From NCBI GenBank assembly GCA_017354895.1, contig CP071493.1, positions 8,556,001-8,620,000 on the forward strand: DNA of 64,000 nucleotides. The letters run 5' to 3'. A model generated the notes under the pieces. It worked only from the letters and a program-made list of their open reading frames with translations. It ran no database searches and was not told where the DNA came from. A program made the position numbers and the translations under genes. Within the stretch, counting starts at the first letter, position 1, and the number at the start of each line of letters is the position of its first letter. The stretch is from Podospora comata (lineage: Eukaryota > Ascomycota > Sordariomycetes > Sordariales > Podosporaceae). Below, piece after piece: positions 57,877 through 64,000 of this stretch.

Positions 57877-60234
57877 GGGCGCTTAGAGCTCAGCGACGGC
57901 CGACGGCATCTTGAAATCGACGAAGTTTTGGTGAATCTGTTCTGGGTCTCTGAAAGATAGTGCGACTTCGTTGTCTGGCGGTTTGGGGTGATGTGATTGA
58001 GGGAAAGGAAAAGGTCAGTGAGGGGAGCAGCGGGACTCAATTGCCTTTTGACCAAACTTTTTTTCGATGGGTGGGACTGGGATTGCAGCACCTGGGATTG
58101 GCTCGGCTCGCTGCTGGGGCCAGAAAACGTGGGGCTAGCGCAATAGAGTTCCACACTTGAGCAGAGCAGACCCCTGGTTCAAAAGTGTCCACGATCAGCC
58201 AAGGAGGCGCTCACTGCCTGCCCTCTGCAATCCCGCGCTCTGGCAGCTGGCAGCTGGAGCTGTCTGTGACTCCATCAACCTACAGAGTAAGGTAGCACGC
58301 CTCCAAAACTTCAACGGCTAACCCCTCCAATGTACTGCAACCTTCCTTCCATGCCTTTCCCATGCTGCGTGCTCCTACCGCAGTAGCCTCTACAGACTTT
58401 TTTTTTTTGCTCCCTTTCTCCCCATCGAGGGGCCTCGCTGCTCCGGGAACTGTCACCATAACCGTTCTGTCACCGCTCTTTTCCGCCTGCAGGACATCAT
58501 CCTCCTGGCTCCTCCACAAATCATGATGAGCAGACACGGAGCCAGGGATGGGATGGAGGGCAGCACCACTTGCATACGACCGAGACAATTAAATCCATAC
58601 CTACCGTGCAGAAATACTCTTTTCATCGTGCCGCCTGTTACATAAGTGTGCCTACATCGTGACCTTGAACATGAATATCGAGCCCCTCCTGGTGCTCGCT
58701 ACCAGATTTGGGGGCGGGAGCAGGAATCTGAGGCTCCGAGTCCACAGAATCAATTCCTACGCACACTTCCCCGCATCTCAGACCCTTTCTGTTTCTGTTG
58801 ACTTGGCTGCTTGACCTGGCAGGCCACAATGCACGTCAAGCGCGGTTGCATATCACACAGTCACTACGGTATGATGTCGGTTACGTTGATGGCCGTGACT
58901 GGAACTTGCTCCATGATATTCCCCATTAAAGCCCCACAAGTCCATTTGTCTGCAGCACCTGTATATCGTTTATACGCCGGCCTGGATCAAACATAGATGC
59001 CTGACTGGCCCTGCAGAGGCCAAAACAGGCAAGACGTGTATCTAGTCGTCGTCGTTGCGTTGCCTTGACGTGTTATCCCACGCTGAGGGTCTCCAGTTCT
59101 CCCTCTGATGTCGTGGTGGTTCCAGCTGCCAGCTGGCAGCATCTTCCAGCTCTAGCCTCTACCTAGGCGGGGTAATGACTCGTCTTGCCGTCATTTCTTT
59201 CGGATCTCCCTCCCCCTCTGCCATTTGAGAATGTGGAGGAGATTCAACAAAAACAGGCTCGCTTATTGCGGAAAATGGATTGACCATTGCAGGACCTCGA
59301 CCGATTGCACGCCCAAACAACGCCGACATCTCACCATTGTTCGCCTTCTACCAGAGACCCAAGAAAAGCTAAACCTACTAGCCACATGCGCAGCGCTAGT
59401 GGCAAACAGCTTTCTCGTCGATATGCTCGTGGAATCATGTTTGCTCAGACCGAGACAATATTGTGGCTTCCAACCTGTCACCGCGGTAGGTCTGCAAGAG
59501 TCACATAAAGGTTCCCTGGTTACGGTGCAAGCAAGGCAAGGCCAGACATTGGATGAAAATTATGACTCGCTGTTCAGGAGGCAATCTGGACCTTCCCAAT
59601 TGGCCATGACGGGTGATTTTGCACCTGCACGTTTTCAACAACGAAATATGACCCAGTGTACACCGAGATCGGTCATGAGAATTCAACGCCGGGTGAACCT
59701 GGTCAAAGGAGACAAAATTCTAAGAAAAAACGCTGAGGCCGAGGTTTTCGAATTTTCCAAATGGGAGGTATATAGAAAGAGTGTTACGTATGCCGAACTA
59801 TCGTAGACAAACTACAAGAAGTTCCTGCACCTTGAGGTACCCCTGTTTCCTTGTAGAGTTTATTTGCTGGCCAGTGGCCACACACGATCACATGCGCTGG
59901 GCTTGAAATGGTTCCTGGCGGCACCTTTAACTCGAGACTAAAGGTGTGAGAGATAAACACAACTAAAAGCATAAAAAGCACACAGTGTCATGGACTTGGA
60001 TGCAACTGGAACCGGCTTGAAAATTTGCACAAGAGTCCAGGAAACGGGAGCTTCCAATCCTCCCCTCTGCAATTTAAACGCGGGGCAGATGTCATCAAGG
60101 AAAAGAGTGGGGAGCTTGGTTAAAAGATGGAGGGGCTAGTGGGCATCCTCCCCACAGAAGAATTGGCGCCACAAGGAAGTTAACTCTCTACTATACTGTG
60201 AACCATGCCTTAAAACCAAACTAATAGGTCTTTA

Positions 60235-60297
60235 AACTATCTCTTAAAGTCTGTTAACTATCTTCAAAGGCGTGATAACTATGTTTGATAGCCAAAC
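60235..60297. repeat. Three imperfect 21-bp tandem units, AT-rich
   Basis: AACTAT starts units at 60235, 60256 and 60277, exactly 21 bp apart, with AACTATCT shared by the first two units and AT-rich fill between. Similarity is limited to the unit starts, so this may be a decayed repeat or chance. Confidence 0.4.
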
Positions 60298-60756
60298 GAT
60301 TATCTTTCGAGGTATGGTTTATAAGTTTGACCCCCACATTTGAGTACCAACTCTTATTTTTTGTGGTGATTGTGGTGGGTCTGTGGACGTATGGCAGATC
60401 TTATCTTATCGCTCCACCTGGCATCGCGCTCCCTGTCTCCCTGTCAGTTTGGTTGTTCGTACCTGATTCGCCGTTGCCAGGGGAACTGCTGCTTCCAGGT
60501 AGTGTAAACATTTTCTGGCCGCGCCTGGCGGCACAACTGGGCAGGGCATTGGTCCAAACTTCCATGCGTTTTCTCTGCTTCGATTCTTCCACTTGCCAAC
60601 TCACAACTGCAGCCATCCTGGCCCATATTCTGAACCAGCTCCACTCTGTCTCCCTTGGCACTGCCCTGGACCCTGGGCTTTACCTCGCGCATCACCGAGG
60701 ACAGGTCGCGGCAACATCCCCGATCTGCTGTAGGCGAACAAAGCAAGGTGACGGAT

Positions 60757-63498
60757 ATGGCCACGTCAAGACCACCGCAGAATCTCTTCCAGGTTTATCT
60801 GCGACTTCGCCCACACAACAATAGCGCGTCGACCAGTGGGGAAAGATTTCTGTCTGTCGAGGAGCCCGACGAGAACAGCGACGCGCCGAGACATATCACC
60901 CTAAACCCCCCCAATGATCGACGGCGTGCCATCGAGAAGTTCGCATTCACCCAGGTGTTTGAGGAGGATGCCTCCCAACTGGATGTCTTCCATTGCACCG
61001 GCGTCGCAAATCTCGTCGAAGGCGTGCTTGCTCCCTATGGTGGCGAGGGGACTGATGCTCTGCTTGCGACGCTGGGCGTCACTGGGTCAGGCAAGGTCAG
61101 TGGGATGGCCGCCACTTATGGCAGTAGAAAGCAGGAGACAGCTAACATTGATATTGATACGGAGTAGTCGCATACCATTCTTGGCTCAAAGTCCCAGCGC
61201 GGGATGATCCAGCTCGCCCTCGATGTCATCTTCCGATCCCTTAGCGACAATCTGCTCGACTGCAGCTCTTACCCTCCCCTCGAACAGTCGATCACCAACT
61301 CTGATCCTTCCGAAGCTCTCATCTTTTCTGCCCACAACTTCCTCGACAGTGTGTACGCGGATGCGTCCGCCACCTTCAAGAGTAGCAGCTCCAGAGCACC
61401 TACGCCTATGCTAGTAGGACCCCCTTTTCAGTTACCCCCTCAGTCTCTAGTCATGAATGAAAGGGTTCGACCCTTTGGATCTGCCGCGAAGACAGTCCTG
61501 CCAGAGCCAGCGCCCAAGCGGGCCCCAAGTGTTCGGATTGTCAGCCGTGAGAATTCAGTAGCACCACCAAGTCCCCCTGCCACACCTCGGAAGCGGCTGG
61601 AACCAGTGTCCAAAAGGCCGCGCAAGGCGCAGGGAACCAAAGCTGCTGCCTCCAAGAGTTTCATGGCTTCTACTGCATCGTCGATACGTTCCAAAGCAGC
61701 TACTAAACAACCTTCACAGAGCGAATCCGTTGGACCGAGTTCGAACCAACACCGACGTATGAACCGCCCCGTCGCGTTCCCGCAGCAGCCTGATATAAGC
61801 GCACTATCTGTTTCATGCGATCCGTCGTCCGAATATGCCGTGGTGGTTTCCATGTACGAAGTCTACAACGATCGCATCTTTGATCTCTTGACCCCTCCCA
61901 CCAAGTCGGCCGCAACGAAAGAATATCGCCGACGACCGCTCCTGTTCAAGCCGACAGAGACATCCCCTGATCGCAAGATTGTTGCAGGACTTCGAAAGGT
62001 TATATGTGGGGATTTGCAGCAGGCCTTGCTGGTGCTTGAAGCTGGTTTACATGAGCGGAGAGTGACAGGAACAAGCAGCAACAGCGTTAGCTCGCGAAGC
62101 CATGGCTTCTTTTGCGTAGAAGTGAAAAAGCGCACCCGAGCCAGCCGCAAACACGGCGATCTTCCCTGGGGCGGCAACACTCTCACCATTGTCGATCTTG
62201 CTGGAAGCGAAAGGGCGAGAGATGCCAAAACCGCGGGCGCGACACTGGCAGAAGCCGGCAAGATCAACGAAAGCTTGATGTATCTGGGCCAATGCTTGCA
62301 GATGCAGAGCGATGCCACGACCAAGGACAAGCCAAATCTTGTCCCATTCCGTCAGTGCAAGCTGACTGAGTTGCTGTTCTCCAATTGTTTCCCGTCGGCC
62401 TCATCCTTTTCGTCAGCCCGCCATCGAAATCCTCAGAAGGCTGTCATGATCGTTACCGCCGACCCTCACGGCGACTACAATGCAACGTCTCAGATCCTTC
62501 GATATTCCGCCCTGGCGAGGGAAGTTACCGTCCCGCGCGTCCCCAGCATAACACAAACCACGTTGTCGGCCCCGGCGCCTCCTGCCAGCCCACCCCCCCT
62601 GGGACAACTAGGCTCACCACCTGTCCACCATCGCAGCTTTTTTGCTCCTCCCGGATCATCTTCTACCAACCAACCGCAGCACGGTGGCCTGTTGTCATCC
62701 CCCAACATCCAGCGAGCATTCTCGCCTCTGTCTGGCTCTAGCCCCAGCGGAGACGCCCACCGCAGCACTATGGAGGCCGCGGCGCTCGAGATTGCCCGTC
62801 TCTCCGAAGAGTTGGAGTATCTTCGTCAAGCGCTCGAGTTAGAACGCTCAGCGCGCGAAGAAGCCGAGGCGCATTTGCTCAGCATGGAGGACCGTATGAT
62901 TGAGCTCGAGCAAGCTATTCGTGAGGACTGCACCAACGAGTTTGAGCAGCGCCTCGAGATTGAGATGGCAAGGTGGAAGACGACGATGCAAATCGAGATG
63001 GAACGAGGCGAGGAGCACTGGGGACGGAAGATTGAAGTTTTCGAGAGGAGCCTAGCTGTCGCGCCTTTATCGTTGCCGTCAACCCAGCCGCAGAGCGATT
63101 ACGAGGAGGTCGACGGGGAAGACAACGACAAGGAAAATATTCTAATGGAGGACATGGAACAGGAGAATGAGAGACTCAAGAGGGAGAACGAGATTCTCAG
63201 AAGGGAGGTAGCTGGGATGAGCCCAAGCAAGAGGAGGCCGTTGGGTGAGAGATCAGGACTCGGTGCTGCCGGTGAGGAGAGCAGAGGTGGCAGTCCGAGA
63301 CCCACAAGAAAAGACAGGGAAAAAGACAGGGAGGTGACATTGAGACAGAAATTGGAGAATCTTAGGATGGATGATTCATCTTCTGAATCTCAGCGGCCGC
63401 CGTCTGCACAGCAACAAAGCAGTCACAGCAGTCCCAAGAAGATGAGGAGGTTACAGACCAAGAGATGGAACGAAATCGATGATGACGATATGTTTTAG
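60757..63498 (+). CDS. Kinesin motor protein, kinesin-6-like
   Basis: Exons are 60757-61095 and 61168-63498, giving 889 aa. The intron (GTCAGT donor, GAGTAG acceptor) falls in the P-loop, between GVTGSGK (107-113) and SHTILGSK. Switch I is SSNSVSSRSHGF (about 416), switch II is DLAGSERA (about 456) and the motor ends near LRYSALAREV (about 558). About 180 residues of Pro/Ser/basic-rich sequence (about 145-325) sit within the motor before VVSMYEVYNDRIFDLLT. A large insertion at this place is typical of kinesin-6 (MKLP/KIF20, fission yeast Klp9), which act at the spindle midzone. Coiled coil follows at about 655-702 and 780-795, and the C-terminus is basic then acidic (WNEIDDDDMF). Start MATSRPPQ is the first ATG of the frame. 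The subfamily call is inferred. Confidence 0.85.
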
Positions 63499-63762
63499 GT
63501 TCACCGATTAGCCGGTATGATTGGTATGAGGGAGGCGCATTGGGTTGGTTCTTCCCCAGGACATGAAGGAGCATTGCTGGGTACATACATGTCAAAGTTA
63601 CAGATACAGACAGATAACACCTGAACCAGCCAGTCACGGCAGTCAGGCATTGTTGGGAGGCCTTTCCTTGGGGCATATATAAACGATTGTAATGGCTTCT
63701 CTTTATCCTCGGTAAACATGCTGTTGTCTACTCGACATATAATCGGCCGCCTCGCCGATAGT

Positions 63763-64000
63763 TCAAGCCCTCTTGAGCTCAACCTTCTCCTGCTCTTGCT
63801 TTTGCTCTGCAGAACCACTTCGCTTGTTTGCCATGGTTGGCTTACGGCATGTGAACACATACATTGGGGTGAAAATCCCCATCTTGCCGCCGATAGCCAC
63901 CGAACGACAGCAGTACCACATGGTGTCCATCAGGGTGAGTGTTTCGGGTGGCGCAAAGCCGAACAGAATCAACACTCGGTAGATGCTTTTGGCGATGAAT
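63763..64000 (-). CDS. Erg6-like SAM-dependent methyltransferase, C-terminal end (partial)
   Basis: Only the last 78 or so codons lie in the window; the gene enters from the right edge and stops at 63763. The text RVLILFGFAPPETLTLMDTM, then GGKMGIFTPMYVFTCRKP, matches the C-terminal domain of sterol 24-C-methyltransferases (Erg6 type), where a GIFTPM..RKP ending is usual. The very last residues are a charged tail (EQKQEQEKVELKRA). It could be Erg6 itself or a related lipid methyltransferase; the catalytic domain is not visible. It converges with the kinesin gene. Confidence 0.6.
   Translation of the reverse strand, partial: FIAKSIYRVLILFGFAPPETLTLMDTMWYCCRSVAIGGKMGIFTPMYVFTCRKPTMANKRSGSAEQKQEQEKVELKRA

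Larger units (their letters stand above)
57330..60756. other. Long gene-poor region upstream of the kinesin gene
   Basis: 3.4 kb with no supported gene. It contains a perfect 12-bp inverted repeat (57842-57876), a pair of distant inverted CAGCTG-rich words (58244-58258 and 59121-59135), and a short tandem of 21-bp units at 60235-60297. A 191-codon ATG frame at 59231-59806 (+) has no recognisable domain and may be chance. The promoters of both flanking genes must lie here. Confidence 0.45.

Noticed and set aside
59231-59806. 191-codon ATG frame upstream of the kinesin gene
   Set aside because: No domain, no signal peptide and no clear leader or promoter context. It may be real but cannot be supported from sequence alone.

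Overview
This window looks like nuclear DNA from a filamentous ascomycete, most likely a Sordariales relative of Podospora, Chaetomium or Neurospora. The reasons are short 50-90 nt introns with GTAAGT-like donors and CTAAC/CTGAC branch sites, closely spaced single-gene units on both strands, and fungal-specific genes (Kei1, class I/II chitin synthase, Ypt6, an EF-hand external NADH dehydrogenase). All exon limits were read by eye from splice signals and reading phase. No database search was run, so family names rest on motif recognition.

Layout: GID8 (-, cut by the left edge) and uridine kinase URK1 (+) share a promoter region. NDE1 (-) converges on URK1. EMC4 (-) and the AP-1 beta adaptin APL2 (+) are divergent. 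A MARVEL-like membrane protein (-), the HtrA-type protease NMA111 (-) and the ribosome-assembly factor NOP53 (-) follow in tandem. YPT6 (+) converges on RLP24 (-). Then come a 107-aa orphan (+), KEI1 (+) and the sulfite reductase beta subunit MET5 (+), which converges on a chitin synthase (-). A caspase-like protein (-) and a soluble twin-ABC ATPase (-) lie next. The proteasome chaperone UMP1 (+) converges on a prenylated ubiquitin-fold (UBL3/MUB-type) protein (-). The right part holds an OPT transporter gene with two frame breaks (-), a Ser/Thr-rich probable GPI protein (+), an acidic nuclear-looking protein (-), a kinesin (+) and the 3' end of an Erg6-like methyltransferase (-, cut by the right edge).

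Most genes are housekeeping genes: vesicle traffic (YPT6, APL2, KEI1), ribosome assembly (NOP53, RLP24), protein turnover (GID8, UMP1, UBL3-like, NMA111), ER insertion (EMC4) and metabolism (URK1, NDE1, MET5). They form no cluster or operon. The standout is a 649-residue intein inside the catalytic region of the chitin synthase. All splicing residues are present, and it carries a LAGLIDADG endonuclease whose first motif has Asn where the catalytic acid is expected. Also notable are the stand-alone caspase-like gene, the doubly frame-shifted OPT gene, and three introns that are multiples of three and free of stops. I saw no tRNA, rRNA, CRISPR array or intact mobile element.
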